The position numbers were made by a program, and so were the translations under genes. Source: Berberis thunbergii (lineage: Eukaryota > Streptophyta > Magnoliopsida > Ranunculales > Berberidaceae). From it: DNA of 64,000 bases. This document shows positions 11,425 to 24,972 of this stretch, one piece after another (the first letter of the stretch is position 1; each line of letters begins with the position of its first letter). The stretch lies in NCBI GenBank assembly GCA_003290165.1, contig QNQO01000797.1, positions 186,001-250,000 of the forward strand. The letters are read 5' to 3'. Below the pieces are notes generated by a model. That model was not told the DNA's origin and searched no databases. It worked only from the letters and a program-made list of their open reading frames with translations.

Positions 11425-11955
11425 CAAGGATTGTAAAAATCGTAAAAATTTCGAGGATACATGAAATATATATAATAAATTCCAAAGGTATATGAAATAT
11501 GTGAAAAAAATAAGATGCAAACAAGTAAATAAATCTATTGAACACATTAAATGAAGCCTAAATTCCAAGAAATGAAAGAAACGTGAAATCTATATATATT
11601 AGAAAATCTGGGGGGTGGTCTCAAAAATCAATATACAATTAGAAGAAATGATAATTAGAAAATCAGGGGGTGATTTCAAAAATCAATAAATATTAAGAAG
11701 AAATGATAATTAGAAAAAACCTCAAAATTTACAAAAAACTCTGAAATTTTTTTAAAAACTCTAAAATAATGTAATTTTTAGTAGTTGGTTTTTGTATTTT
11801 TATGAAAAAAGAAATTGACGAAAAAACTCCAAAATTTATGAAAAAGCCTAAATTTATTCGAAAAAATGTAAAATTACATTTCGCCATTTTTTTCGAAATT
11901 AAAAAAAAAATTTATCGACAAAATTTCGCTAGATTTCATGAAATCTCAATCTTTG
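11425..11955 (-). mobile_element. MITE copy 1 (hAT-like, ~531 bp)
   Basis: This segment starts CAAGGATTGT and ends CTCAATCTTTG, degenerate versions of the 13-bp terminal repeat of copy 2 (12267-12787). Its body matches the reverse complement of copy 2 over essentially the full length: GAGGATACATGAAA, GTAAATAAATSTATT, AGAAGAAATGATAATTAG and GATTTCAAAAATCAATA blocks in the same order. Flanking 8-bp sequences ATAACATC (11417-11424) and ATAGCATC (11956-11963) match at 7 of 8 positions. Target-site size suggests hAT. Confidence 0.8.
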
Positions 11956-12266
11956 ATAGCATCATTGGAAACTGATTTGTTTAATACTTTTTGGTTTCAA
12001 AGTTATGACATTTGTATGCTTTTTCATTGAGACCTTATGTGGCCTTTTCATTTTAAACTATTGTACGCCATTTCACAGATATTTTTTCTTTTCCTTCGTC
12101 CCTAGTTTGTGAGTACCTCCAATTTCTAACTTGCTCCAGTTGTAGGGCGCCTTCAAAGTTCAAGACTAAGATATCTACCCTTTTACAAGAAGGTCAATTG
12201 ATCCGGAGAATGAATTGAAGCTCGCATGCAATAATTGGGATTTGGTTTATGGGAGATTCTCATATC
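11956..12266. other. Spacer between two inverted MITE copies
   Basis: About 300 bp of unassigned sequence including the flanking target duplications of both MITEs. No open frame of note. Confidence 0.4.
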
Positions 12267-12787
12267 CAAGGATTGTGATAACGTGAAATTTCACCGAAAT
12301 TTTCGATTTTTTGAAATTACGAAAAGAAAAATGGTGAAAGAAAAAACTACATTTTTTTTAGGGTTTCTTTCAAAAATTTCGAGGTTTTTAGTAAATTTCC
12401 AGATTTTTTCGTAAATTTCATTTTTTGGTAAAAATATAAAAAAAAACTACTAAAAACTACATTTGAGTTTTTTTTTTTCTAATTATCTATTGATTTTTGA
12501 AATCAACCCCTAATTTCCTAATTATCATTTCTTCTACTTATATATTAATTTTTTAAACTTCCTATTGATTTTATAATTATAGGTATTTTGGTTTCATTTA
12601 ATCTGTTTAATACATTTATTTACTTGTATATTATTTTTTCACATATTTAATATACCCTCAAAATTTATTATATTTTTCATGTATCCTCAAATTTTTTATT
12701 TTTTCTTTACATATTGAAATATTTCACGAACTATTTCTTAAAATCAAGAGACCGAAATTAACTCGAAAAACGAAATCACAATCCTTG
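12267..12787 (+). mobile_element. MITE copy 2 (hAT-like, 521 bp) with perfect TIR and TSD
   Basis: Begins CAAGGATTGTGAT (12267-12279) and ends with its exact complement ATCACAATCCTTG (12775-12787). It is flanked by a perfect 8-bp direct repeat CTCATATC at 12259-12266 and 12788-12795. There is no coding capacity and the body is AT rich. It is inverted relative to copy 1, so the pair forms a large foldback of about 525-bp arms around a 300-bp spacer. Confidence 0.9.
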
Positions 12788-12799
12788 CTCATATCTAAT

Positions 12800-13846
12800 A
12801 ATAGGTAAGGTCCATCCCATCAATCCAGCGATGCATCCACTTGGCAACAAATGAAGTATCAATAATGCAACAAATTAGACCTTCATAGCCCTGATTCCAA
12901 AAGTTTTAAATCCTATTACTCCAGATAAATTCCAACCCATTGGACTTTGCAATGTCATATATAAAATCATTTCTAAAATCCTGGCAAATCAATTGAAACC
13001 CTTTCTGGACAACATCATTTCTTGCAACCAAGGTACCTTTCTCAAAGGTCGTTCCATTGTGGACAATGTATGTTTAACACACAAAACTTTCTTCCAAATG
13101 AAACATTGTTGCAAAAAGAAACCAGGTTGAATGACCATTAAAATTGATATAGCCAAAGCTTATGATATGGTTGAATGGCCCTTTCTGTTCCAAATCTTTG
13201 AGAAATTAGGTTTTGATAAAGGCTAAATCCAAATGATCGAACAATGCATTTCAACTTCCTTCCTCCAGGTCTTGCTTAATGGATCTCCTCTCCCTATCAT
13301 CAAACCTACTAGGGGTATTAGATAGGGAAACATAGTTTAACCTTATCTTTTCATCCTTATGGCGAAAGCATGATCCAGGCTGCTGGCCATAATAGAGAAT
13401 AAGGGCATTATCAAAGGCATTCATATCAGATGCCACTCCCCCTCTCTTAGTCATTTATTGTACGCTGATGATCTCATGTTGTTTTGTCGGTTTCTCTTGT
13501 GGAAGCTCACTTAGTTAAAGACATTCTCCAGCATTATTGCTTGGTCTCGAGGCAAGTAGTGAATTATGATAAGTTGTCTGTTTTTTACAGCTCAAATGCT
13601 CACCCAAGAAACTCCAAGATGATTAATAGGATCCTGAGTTCTAAGTTGTACTATCTCAATGTGAAATATCTGGGCTCCCCGCTGATCATGTCTAAGAAAA
13701 AATGACAATTTTTTAGTTCTTCCTTGATAAATTTAGCACGAAACTTTCAAGTTGGAAATCTAAAGTTTTTATCCCAGGCCGGAAGAATGGTCATGATCAA
13801 GGTGGTCCTTAATTCAATATCGGTCTATACCATGCAAACCTTCATT
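12800..13846 (+). pseudogene. L1-type LINE reverse transcriptase, 5' piece
   Basis: Plus-strand frames read as a plant L1 reverse transcriptase: PDKFQPIGLCNVIYKIISKI (about 12920-12979), FLKGRSIVDNV (about 13032-13064), DIAKAYDMVEWPFLFQIFEK (about 13145-13205) and the catalytic box YADDLMLFCR at 13461-13490. Stops and frameshifts are scattered, so it is dead. The upstream endonuclease is not seen; the remnant starts next to the MITE. The frame stops exactly at the CACTA element inserted at 13847 and resumes at 23104-23107 (see the 3' piece). Confidence 0.85.
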
Positions 13847-13865
13847 CACTACACCAAAAATGGTC

Positions 13866-14122
13866 ATTAGCAACGGTTTTAAACCGTGGGGGTAACCCAT
13901 TGGCACGGCTTAGAACCGTGGGCTGTGGGGGCGTCGCTAAATCCTCAGTAACGGCTAAAAACCGTGGCAAGTCTTAGCCACGGTTATAAGCCGTTGCAAA
14001 GGTTTTAGCCACGGTTTTAAGCCGTGGCAAGTCCTAGCCACGGTTATAAGCTGTGGCAAGTCATGGCCACGGCTCTGAGCCGTTGCAATAGTTAGCCACG
14101 GTTTTAAGCCGTGGCAAATTTT
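13866..14122. repeat. Left subterminal palindromic repeat array of element A
   Basis: About ten copies of AACGGTTTTAAACCGTGG-like units, many being palindromes (CCACGGTTTTAAGCCGTGG). In autonomous CACTA elements, subterminal arrays bind the TNPA-type protein; that role is inferred here. Confidence 0.85.
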
Positions 14123-14311
14123 TTTTTTTTTGTTATCAAATGACTTTTTATTACATCTTATAAGTTTTATTTCTAGAAAATAAAATTTTAAATATGCAAA
14201 ACTTTGTTTCATGTTGTGCACATTTTGTCATTTGTCAGTTGACCAGATTATACAATTACATCAAATGGTCAAAGAATATGCAATACATTTATTCTCATGG
14301 ACTTGTCCGAA

Positions 14312-14803
14312 GAGAAAGCTTGAAAGCACCCATGCAGTTGAATGCAATAGCAAGAGCATGATAGCACACCGCAGTTTGAATATGCTCCACACCTAAAAGG
14401 CGTTCATTCTTTTTTAATGCTTCTTGCAAGTAACGAAGTGCAATATTCATCTTTCCAATATCCTGATACATCATTGCAACATTAATGAATGCTGCAGCTA
14501 CATCAGGGTGATCAGGCCCACAAGACTGTCCTAACAGAAGCATTGTTCGAGACATGACGTAAAGCGAGCTGCGGTTGATTGAGGCCATGGTAAAAAAGGG
14601 CCATATTAACATAGCTGCATGACATTAACGCAGTTCAATTGAGTAATTATATCCATGATAAATTTCTCAAAAACAATCCAAACAAGTTCATACCTGTGTG
14701 CAGTATCAGGATGGTCCAAACCAAGGCACCTTTCATTAATGATGAGCTCCTTATGTTGATGTGTTATAGCTCCAGCCATGTCACCCGCATGATCGCAAGG
14801 TAC
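14312..14803 (-). pseudogene. FMT: Captured fragment of FRIENDLY/CLU (clustered mitochondria) TPR protein
   Basis: Two minus-strand exons. Exon 14694-14803, between AG and GT, codes for HAGDMAGAITHQHKELIINE and RCLGLDHPDTAH. Exon 14614 to about 14312 begins after AG and codes for NMALFYHGLNQPQLALRH, GPDHPDVAAAFINVAMMYQD and ALKKNERLLG...HIQTAVCYHALAIAFNCMGA. These are the TPR region of the plant CLU homologue FRIENDLY, a cytosolic protein needed for mitochondrial distribution. The order and intron position fit a genomic, not cDNA, capture. Similarity breaks after AFKLS near 14315. N-terminal two thirds are absent, so it cannot act as CLU. Confidence 0.85.
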
Positions 14804-15261
14804 CTGAAAATTGCAAATTTTGTATGTCAAAATGAATAACACAACCTTTTATTTGGAAGCTATTGTCAGTAAACTCGTTCAAGTTATAACTTAGAAGTGT
14901 CATAAAACCTTATCAGAAAAAATACATGACTATTTAAGAACTAATATACATTCTTCTTTAAGTTGTTATAAGTCACTATTAAATAAACACAAAACATGGA
15001 TGTCCGCATAATTATGCAATCAATAAATAGATAAATTTCAAACCATGACCTCCTGAGCATTATACATGTAATTCAGTGCTAGGAAAATGCTATCATCTTG
15101 CAAAATTGTCAGGTTCCACAAACTTCAAGCTTGCTTGGCCTTTTCTCAACTGGTATCCAATCCAAAACTTAGAATGGGTCTGTCTTACAAGAGTAGTTTC
15201 CTTGGGAATATTAACATGAAATAAAGACTCTAAGACACAGTGACAAAGATAATCATCTTAC

Positions 15262-15615
15262 CTGTTGCTGGAGTGAAAGGGTGACATCTAGGCAAACTGC
15301 CTGGATTGCTTGCGCATGAGGTGGTTGTGAGCTATATATTTATTCTGCAAGACGAACAGCTCCAGCAAGAAGCTTTGATCTAGAAGAAAAATCAAGGAGT
15401 GGATGTACTCCGGTAAGATCCAAGAAGAGCCTTTGGAAATTCCCATGTTGGGCAGTACAAGTAACTGACGCAAATAAATTAGTAAGAAAAGCAAATTTGT
15501 CCCCTGGGCCACAATACTTGATGCCACTAAGGCATTCATCTTCCCTTTGAGCTCTAACCAAAATTTCTCCAATAGCTGCAGTTGCCACAACCCCTTTAGC
15601 ATACAACAAAAGTTT
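15262..15615 (-). pseudogene. Captured exon of unidentified plant gene in element A
   Basis: A single minus-strand exon of about 354 bp, with AG before 15615 and GT after 15262. It encodes VVATAAIGEILVRAQREDE, GIKYCGPGDKFAFLTNLFAS, TCTAQHGNFQRLFLDLTGVH, LLDFSSRSKLLAGAVRLAE and, after one stop, SSQPPHAQAIQAVCLDVTLS. The regular composition and clean splice borders show a captured exon of a real gene. I do not recognise the family. One internal TAA (AVRLAE*IYSSQ) would stop translation. Confidence 0.6.
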
Positions 15616-15861
15616 CTAAAGTAGTAAAGTGAGAAGAAAAGTTGTAAAGATCATAAGAAAATGGAGTACATGTTATTCTATGCAGAGTTTGTGATGACTA
15701 GGTGTTGCTTTGGGTGTTTTCAAGCATAAGGGAAGAGGAAGACATTGTGTCTTCATGCCATGATTTGGGGTACTTGGCTAGAAATAAACAATCAAATAAT
15801 CAGGTTTTGGTAACTACAAGTTGTGCAGAACATAGTAAAAATGAAGAACCATTGAGCTTAC

Positions 15862-16163
15862 CTGCCGCTCTGTATCTGTAAGGGTAAGACCATCAAAAGG
15901 ACATCTAAGAGCTTGATCCAGAAGTTGGGCGACGTAAGTTGAAGACACAGAGTCCAGGTTTGTGTCTGCTACATATGCTTTGAGAAAAATGCTTCAAATG
16001 ATCTCTGAATGGAGATAGACTCCTCGGCCTTAGCCAATGCCTCTTCACGGTGACCAGTGTCATACAAAATCCATCCTTCGTAGACAAGCCTTTCATGCTC
16101 ATACCTAGAGTGATTTCGAGCCAATCGCAAACTGCGCATCAGCAAGTTCCTTCTTTATAGCAC
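15862..16163 (-). pseudogene. Captured exon of ETO1-like TPR protein
   Basis: The minus-strand exon, preceded by AG at 16164 and followed by GT, contains SLRLARNHSRYEHERLVYEG, WILYDTGHREEALAKAEESI and SIQRSFEAFFSKAY, then VAQLLDQALRCPFDGL. These match the C-terminal TPR part of ETHYLENE OVERPRODUCER 1 (ETO1/EOL), the BTB-TPR adaptor that targets type-2 ACC synthases to a CUL3 ligase. The last residues (LTLTDTERQ) depart from the family. BTB domain and the remaining TPRs are absent. Confidence 0.75.
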
Positions 16164-17116
16164 CTGGAAGACATATAGTCAAATACAAGAAATAGAGCTT
16201 TACATTCTTACGATTTCTAATTACTAATTAACTTGTACAAGCAACCTCATTGGCCAAACTAATTGAAGATATGGTGCTCAGTTAGTAAATAATCTAGTTT
16301 GGTCTAAGGCCATTTACAGTTTGAATGTGCTTCCCAAGACATGAAAGCATAGCTATGCAGGGATAGATGTAGGATAAAAAACTGTATTTGCTTCAATCAT
16401 AATAAAAGTTTTGATAAACCAGGTGTTTTAAACTGCAATTTGTGCAGGTGTTTTAAAACTGAAGCCAAATAAGAACAAGATAAGTATCATAAATAGTGCT
16501 TGAATTCAAATTATGAGGAAGTCACACAGTCAATACTCATAAACCATACTGTTACACTATTGGCTTGCTGATTTAATAGCCCCTACTGAATTACGAGCTT
16601 CATTTGTACTAAGTCTTGTAACATAGAGCAATGACTTCGAAGCCCATGTCATAACTCCATTACAATGCATCCCAACCACTGTCAGAGACTCAGGGTTGCC
16701 AAGTGGCCTTATGAAGTGTGGATGTGTGTAGTTAAACCATGTGTTTATGCACTGACATGTGTAACAACCTTTAATCAGAAAACAAAATTTTACAAAGATA
16801 TCGTTCACAAAATAGTAGAATAATGTGTACTACAAGTATGTATAGGGAAAACTTTAATGAAAATTGTTACAGGAGAAACATGTATTACCCTTTTCCTATT
16901 ACTTCGTTAACCAATAAATCAAAATAAGAAATGTGCATACAGATGCAACAAGTGACAATATGATAGTATCCATCGACTTTTTTCTCTTTATCGACGAAAG
17001 AACTTGGTTTATCTGCATTAAAATCAGAATAGGGTATCCACCCGTTAACACTGAAGATCAGTTTATCGAAAAACAAACTTCTACATTACATTTTAGAGTG
17101 GTTATGATTTTCTTAC
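16164..17116. other. Unassigned interior of element A
   Basis: AT-rich, intron-like sequence between captured exons. Minus-strand open frames at 16557-16808 and 16885-17076 have no recognisable domain. Confidence 0.35.
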
Positions 17117-17230
17117 CGTTGGAAGACGACTACTAACGTTGCTTAGCTTTGAGCCAATGCCTCCAAATGTTGAGCGCTGAAGGACAAGTGAACCAAGGGC
17201 TGCTTGTGCTTGGTTTATAACGTTATCCAT
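17117..17230 (-). pseudogene. Captured exon of Golgi SNARE GOS1 (GOS11/12-like)
   Basis: A 114-bp minus-strand exon with AG upstream of 17230 and GT after 17117 encodes 38 residues: MDNVINQAQAALGSLVLQRS followed by TFGGIGSKLSNVSSRLPT. This is the juxtamembrane SNARE-motif end of Golgi SNAP receptor complex member 1, a Qb-SNARE of ER-Golgi/intra-Golgi transport. The transmembrane anchor exon is not seen nearby. The frame is intact within the exon. Confidence 0.75.
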
Positions 17231-17791
17231 CTGCACACCACAGCACAACAACTTATAGTGAACCAAGAGATAATCAACTGGATGTTATTGCAGTTGGTCA
17301 AACAAATCAAACCAACCAGATTGCAATGGAAATAGTTTCAAATCATTACTCAAGTTAATATAGTGACATTTTTCTTCCAAGGATTTAACAGATGCATGAG
17401 AAAAATTAGTTGCTTTCATGCTTTGTGATTTTTTTCATTTTTACTCTATATCATCAAAACAATAAGTATTGTATTAATATAAGAAAGAAAGCACCCAGAA
17501 CACCAAGAAAGCAACAGAGTAAGTTCACTTACTAGAATTGGAGTTGCATATTTACAGGAATGGCTGAAAGGGTCTTTGTTGGTATGAGTGCCATTATTTG
17601 GTTCTTGACCATTCTCTGTTAGTGGCAAGATCATTGCCCGATCATGGTGATGCTGCACTGGTAATTTGGCTAGTCACGATCACTACTGTTCTTGCATATG
17701 AAAAATATAAATGAGGAGAGATCAGATAACTTTATGAAGGATCTGAATTTCAAACTCTGAATAATCAGGCAAAAGATAGTTTTTGTACTAA

Positions 17792-17937
17792 CGTCTTTTC
17801 TTTCCCTTCCAAGGCTTCTTTTTTCGCTTGACAGTCAGAGCATAAGAATGGGCCATTCCAAGGACGCGCTTTTCTTGGATTTGATGAACCAGCATGCACC
17901 GATGTTCCCTTGTTCGGTTTTATTTCTACTTGACAAA
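17792..17937 (-). pseudogene. Captured zinc-ribbon exon, PP2C12-like
   Basis: The minus-strand exon begins after AG at 17938 and encodes CQVEIKPNKGTSVHAGSS followed by RPWNGPFLCSDCQAKKEALE. The CxxC...CxxC pairs and the ISVHAGS/GPFLCxxC phrasing resemble the C-terminal zinc ribbon found after the catalytic domain of a small group of plant PP2C phosphatases (PP2C12 type). No phosphatase catalytic motif is present, so this is only the tail. Family assignment is from memory and moderately sure. Confidence 0.5.
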
Positions 17938-19236
17938 CTGCACACATGAACAATTTGAACATGTTGCATAAGTGATACTCTGTATTTAACCTGTGATTCA
18001 CATAAATGCATCAGATTCTGATAATTAGATTATCCACAAACAAATGCATATATCAGTTTTGAAGAAGAAAACTTTAATAGAAAGTGTGATGAAGCTTGCA
18101 AACAATCAATATTCAAGGAAACAACAAAATTTGGTGAAGCCAGTTTAAACATAGCAAGTAGAATGCACTAACTGATCTGTTAGCAAGTAATAAACTCCAC
18201 AAGCTATGCATCCTTAAAATGAAGAAAAAGTTAGATATTAGATAAATTATGCACTTCTCCATGTAACCATGCTCAATCCTTCACCCAAGCATGCTTATTC
18301 ACATAACTAAATTGAGGAACTACATTATAAAACTAACAAAAATGAAGAGTTCAAATCAGCTTTAAACTAACAAAAATGAGTTTCATACATACATGTGAAA
18401 CAAATATCAATTTAAAACATAATTAAACATAATGAGTTTCTGATTTTGAAATTGTTTTCTCGACTGCTCTATTACGCTTTCTAGGGGTACTTGGCTGAAA
18501 TTTTTGGGAAAAAAAATATAACATAAGCCACTACAGCCATAAATAAATTCTTTAGGTCATCTAAAAACACCATAGAAGATAGCACCAACACAAAATCCAG
18601 TTACAACCCCAACTACTGTTGCTACTACGTCCTGGACGAAATAACATGCAAGCAATTGACTAAATTGTGCTATTTACGCATAAAGAATCAAAATCAGAAT
18701 CAGTATAATCAATATTCAAAGTGACTCAGAATCAGTATAATCAATAACCGAAATGAGCAACAGAAATAGAACTATAATAACTAATTCACCAATATTCACA
18801 AAAGTTTACAATTCAAACTACAAGGTTTCATAATAGTCACTCCATGATTCTCATGGTATTTTATGAAAAATGTGAACTAGACTTTAAAATTATTGCTTGC
18901 ATTTGAATTGCAGAACAATAATGAGAACCAACAATAAATTTATAGCATTGATTTCAGTTATATATTTAGCACCCAAACTCCATTTTGAACTTCTTTAGCA
19001 GGTATGTTCCACAATCAGGGTTGATGGTCACCCTCAGACTTGAATAAGATAAACAAAAGAAAATGGTCATACATGAAATTCTTGCACATGCTCGTTTCTT
19101 CAAAGCCAAAGATAAGGAGATAAGTAGTAAACAATGAAAGGAAATAAAATCAACGCCTTAGCTTTAACAAGGTAAAAACTTGCACAAGAAAATTGAAACT
19201 CAGCTAAGTTATGAAGAATCTCTGCTTTTGTCTTAC
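17938..19236. other. Unassigned interior of element A
   Basis: AT-rich, stop-filled sequence without recognised exons. Probably captured intron sequence or decayed filler. Confidence 0.35.
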
Positions 19237-19498
19237 CGCCCTCTATCTCATATGAATCCAACTCACCAAGCTTTCCACTAGTTTCAGCTTCTCTTGATAA
19301 TCTACATCAAGCAAGCATCAGATAATGACAATGTACAGACAAATCCATGCTAAAAGTACCACTAAGGAAAAATACCTCCGGAGATAAAACAGTTGCCATT
19401 GTTGGTATGAACGCTACAACTGACTGGAACTTGTTAAAAACAATCCTCAAAGCATCATACTCAACGTTCTTCAAGACATCATCTGCCAGAATAGAAAC
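19237..19498 (-). pseudogene. Captured fragment of mitochondrial ATP synthase gamma subunit
   Basis: Two adjacent minus-strand exons with intact GT-AG borders. 19376-19498 encodes VSILADDVLKNVEYDALRIV then FNKFQSVVAFIPTMATVLSP. 19237-19301 encodes REAETSGKLGELDSYEIEGG. They are consecutive in the plant mitochondrial F1 gamma subunit (rotor shaft of ATP synthase), and the intervening 74-bp intron is retained. Capture was therefore from genomic DNA. Only the middle of the protein is present. Confidence 0.85.
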
Positions 19499-20172
19499 CT
19501 AAAAGTGAAAGAACATGTTATGAATCATAATCATGACATAGAGAGAGCAGTGTCTGTTGATACATAATCATTGCCATTAATAGAGATATTACTTTTTCTT
19601 GATAAAATATAAGAAATTAAAGAGAGCAGGGGAACCTATGTTTCTAAATGGATGCTTGTCTGATAGAATCCATCTAGATATAAATGGGTCAGATGCTATC
19701 CAACAACACTGTCAATGGATTCAAAAGTAAATCAGATCATATCCCCGATACAATAATTTATATAGCACACATTAGGGACGACCACAACATGTATAGGTTC
19801 AGTGACGACAATATTAAGTTCTTAAATTTAAAGAGGCAATCAAGACTTTTCTGAAAAACACAAAATTCTACAACGTATCATTCTAAGATTGTGTTGCTTC
19901 TATTCATCCATGGACTCCACAAATTAGCACAAGAGAAGTGTATAAAAGATTCCCAACTCTAAGCCTTGAACTTCCACAATCTAAGAACACCCCCATATCT
20001 CAAACAAAGATTAAATAGGCCCTGAGCATAAACAGCATAAACATTCAAATTAAATAGGCCCTGACACTTATATAATTTCAAAACCTCAAGACATAGACAT
20101 AACAATAGTCTAGTGACTTAGCCATAACAATAGTCTCAATATAAGTACAATAGGCCAAACCAATTTTGTTCA

Positions 20173-21984
<1,812 letters not shown>

Positions 21985-22257
21985 CTTTCCATGATTCTTC
22001 CTAAGATCTAAAAACTCACAGATATTTGCATGCCATGGCTCCAAATACACAGCAAATTCACCTAAACATATCATAAACAAAACAAGAGCTAATAAGGCAA
22101 ACATTGCAAACAAACTGAATTTTACTACATATCAAAAGCAAAAAAAGCACCACATTACCTTTCATCTTGCCTCCCCCTTGATCAACATAACGAGCAGTGT
22201 CATTGAAGACACGTAGCATTGGTACAATACCATTAGATGTTCCATTGGAACCACGAA
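21985..22257 (-). pseudogene. Captured fragment of ribonucleotide reductase large subunit (RNR1)
   Basis: Two minus-strand exons. 22159-22257 encodes [20 protein letters not shown] then DQGGGKMKG. 21985-22061 encodes [20 protein letters not shown] then KNHGK. They are consecutive in RNR1, the catalytic R1 subunit that reduces ribonucleotides; the intron between them is retained with GT-AG borders. Key radical-chain cysteines lie elsewhere in the protein, and this fragment has none of the rest. The exon is near the right end of the element, thus near the start of the presumed chimeric transcript. Confidence 0.88.
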
Positions 22258-22876
22258 TTTTTTTATTTTTTTTATTTTTTAAATGAGCAGGGATTTGGAG
22301 AACCTTGTTTGAAGTCATTCACAATTTCCCCATTTATTAGTGAAAATGGACCAAACATTCATCATAAACTTAAATGTAACAGAACAATTGAGATTGCAAA
22401 TGGGTATTACCTCTGGTCGAGATCGAGTTCAAAACTCAGCACGAGGTTGAACCACAGCTCGAGGTCGATGTCGCAAGTCAGCACGATGTTAGAGTTTTCG
22501 ATCGATTTCTCTGATTTCTGATTTCTCTGCAATCAACAACAAAACAAAATCAGTGATTTCGATTCTCCCCTCGAGTTTTTGAGCCAAAAACATATATGCG
22601 ATTTTCTTACAAAGCCATTTCTCACTGCAAGGTCGAGGTCGATGGCTAGAGATTTCTCTGATTTCTGATTTCACCGCAATCAACACAAAAACGGATATGT
22701 GATTTCAATTCTCCCCTCGAGCTTTTTCAGCCAAAATGATTTTCTTACAAAACCCTAAACCTCTTAAATGAAAATGGAAATGAGCCAAAATGGAGGCGGG
22801 AGCGCCAAATTTTTTGCAAGACCTCGAAATTTCTTTCGCCCGCGTGAAATCCACTCGAGTTCTTCAACGGTTTTGA
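22258..22876 (-). promoter_or_regulatory. Presumed 5' leader region of element A's chimeric transcript
   Basis: The region between the right subterminal repeats and the first captured exons contains duplicated CGAGGTCGATG...GATTTCTCTGATTTCTGATTTC blocks (22440-22540 and 22625-22690). By position and by analogy with the corresponding end of element C it could be the promoter and non-coding first exon. No defined core promoter was established. Confidence 0.3.
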
Positions 22877-23075
22877 TTTTTTTAGCAACGGTTTTAGAAC
22901 GTTGGAAAATATAGCTACGGTAAAAAACCGTGGCTATATGGGCCAACGGTCTAAAACCGTGGCTACAATGGCTAACAGTCTAAAACCGTGGGCCTCTTCC
23001 ATGGTTTTTATTTTTTAGCCACGGTTTTTAGCCGTGGAAAATAAACCAACGGCTTAGAGCCATGGCCACCTCCCC
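22877..23075. repeat. Right subterminal palindromic repeat array of element A
   Basis: Seven or more AACGGTTTTA.AACCGTGGCTA units in both orientations directly inside the right terminal repeat. Confidence 0.85.
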
Positions 23076-23103
23076 GTAGCTAAACAAGCCTTTTGGTGTA
23101 GTG

Positions 23104-24960
23104 ATTTTTCCTTGCTCTATCACTACCAAACTGGACAATATGGCCTGTAACTTTTGGTGGAATGAAACATTGGATAACAAGGCTAGACATATGTGTACCT
23201 GGGACCGTATTACATTACCTCGCCATTTGGGAGGTCTCAATATTCCTTCTTCTAAGAATAAAAATCTTTCCTTAATGGAATAAAACTTGTGGAAAGAGAT
23301 TTCCTCACCCCACAATCCTTGTATCCTCCAATTCAAAGATCTCTACTTCAATAAAAAAAACATTTTTCAACTTTCAAAGCCTCTACAACTGTTTCATTTG
23401 CTTGGAAAGGCAATCTGACTACCTTCTTAAAAATGAAACGACATTTCATCTTGCAAGTTTTTTCGAGGGTTCACATTAATTTTGGAAAGATTGTTGGGTA
23501 AGCCAGGTCTGGTCCTTGCTGACTGTCTGTTTCTACTTCTTACACTGACAAGCCCCCAAAGCATTCCTAACCTCTGGCCAAGGAATTCAATGGAACACAG
23601 ACCTGCTCATGTCCATTCTTTCCAGCCCTGTGGCTAGGGACATCTTGGACATTGCTATCAGACCGTTAGTGTACCCGGACAATCTCATTTGGTTGCCCAA
23701 TAAAAAAATGTTTCTTCTCTGTTAAAAGTGTTGCTAGAGCTTTCGCAAATAATCTACTTCAAACCTCCACTTCCAGTACACTTAATCTTTACCTTTTCAG
23801 CTAAACTTCTTAGGGAGTTGTGGAAAAATTAAAGTCCCCCCTCATGCTCTCTTTCTTATATGGAAGATCAGCCAAAACATTCTTCCGACCATGACCAATC
23901 TAGTCAGGCATCATGTGCCTATCGACAACTGTTGCATATTTTGCTAACAAAACATGGAGGATGTGACTCACATTTTCTTCCTCTGCCCTATCACCAATAA
24001 ACTTTGTCTCCTCTCCCTCTTGCCTATTGATTGACTCAAGGCCAACTTTAACACAATTTCTATTTTTGGGTTCTTTGCTTTCATGTGGGACACAACCAAG
24101 GCCCATCCCGTGGATAAAAGTCAAATGCAATATCAATTTACGACCGTTCTCTTAACTATCTAGCAGATTTGCAACAAAACTGTTTTCAACAAGACCAAAA
24201 TTTGCACAATCATTCCTCTCATCTTTCCATCAAACCTAGACATCCTAGCACAAATACTGGTTCACCACTAGTAATATCCCACCTACCCAAACTGTCACCA
24301 ACTCAAGGGAACTCTCTATTAGTATCCTCTCGGTTCCCCAAATTCTTGAAACAACTAAAACATACAATCAGGTTGCCTCTCTCACCTCAACATCTCACCA
24401 CGAGACCTGGTTGGGCCTTTTTTTTAGACTGTGACCTACCGAATTGCAATGACCCAAGCCCAAATTCAATCAGCAGGACACCACAGATGCATCTTTAGAT
24501 CTAATTAACCTAGGCCAATTCCCTCTGTTTGGACCCGAACATGATGTTTGTCAATTTTGATGCATGTTTCTTTGACTTTTCTAAACATGGAGCTTAAGGT
24601 GTGTTTACGATCGATTTGCATGGACAATTTCTAGCTATAGTAGGTTACTCAGTAGTAGGTAAGGTTTTTATAGTAACATGGTGGAGTGCTATGCGATAGA
24701 AGCAACCCTTCTACTTATTCGGGCACAACAGTGGAAGATAGGTTTCCTTTTTGGCAATTCGGTGAAGCTCATCGATCTTGTCCATGATAATGACTATCCA
24801 CCTACTTTTGCTATGGACTGGATTTGGCGTCCGATTATTAGTAATATTAGACGCCTGTTCTTTTTGCTTCCCTCATGGAACTGTAAGTATGTATGTAGAG
24901 ACCTCAATGTGGAGGTTCATAACTAGGCTACAGTCACAGGGCAACAAGTTTGTAATCGTA
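23104..24960 (+). pseudogene. L1-type LINE, 3' piece: RT C-terminus and RNase H
   Basis: After the ATT duplication the L1 frame resumes with FPCSITTKLDNMACNFWWNE (23110-23166) and the conserved WDRITLPRHLGGLNIPSS (about 23200-23254). Decayed sequence follows, then an RNase H-like domain at 24540-24930: VNFDACFFDFSKHG, VVECYAIEATLLLIRAQQW (about 24680-24736) and CRDLNVEVHN (about 24895-24924). RNase H at the C-terminus is a feature of some plant L1 elements. Several stops. The end lies just before the LTR element at 24973. Confidence 0.78.
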
Positions 24961-24972
24961 CTTAATTATATA

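Noticed and set aside
13866..14122. Regularly spaced short repeats resembling a CRISPR array or satellite
   Set aside because: Units occur in both orientations, vary in length and sit exactly inside CACTA termini; they are subterminal transposon repeats.
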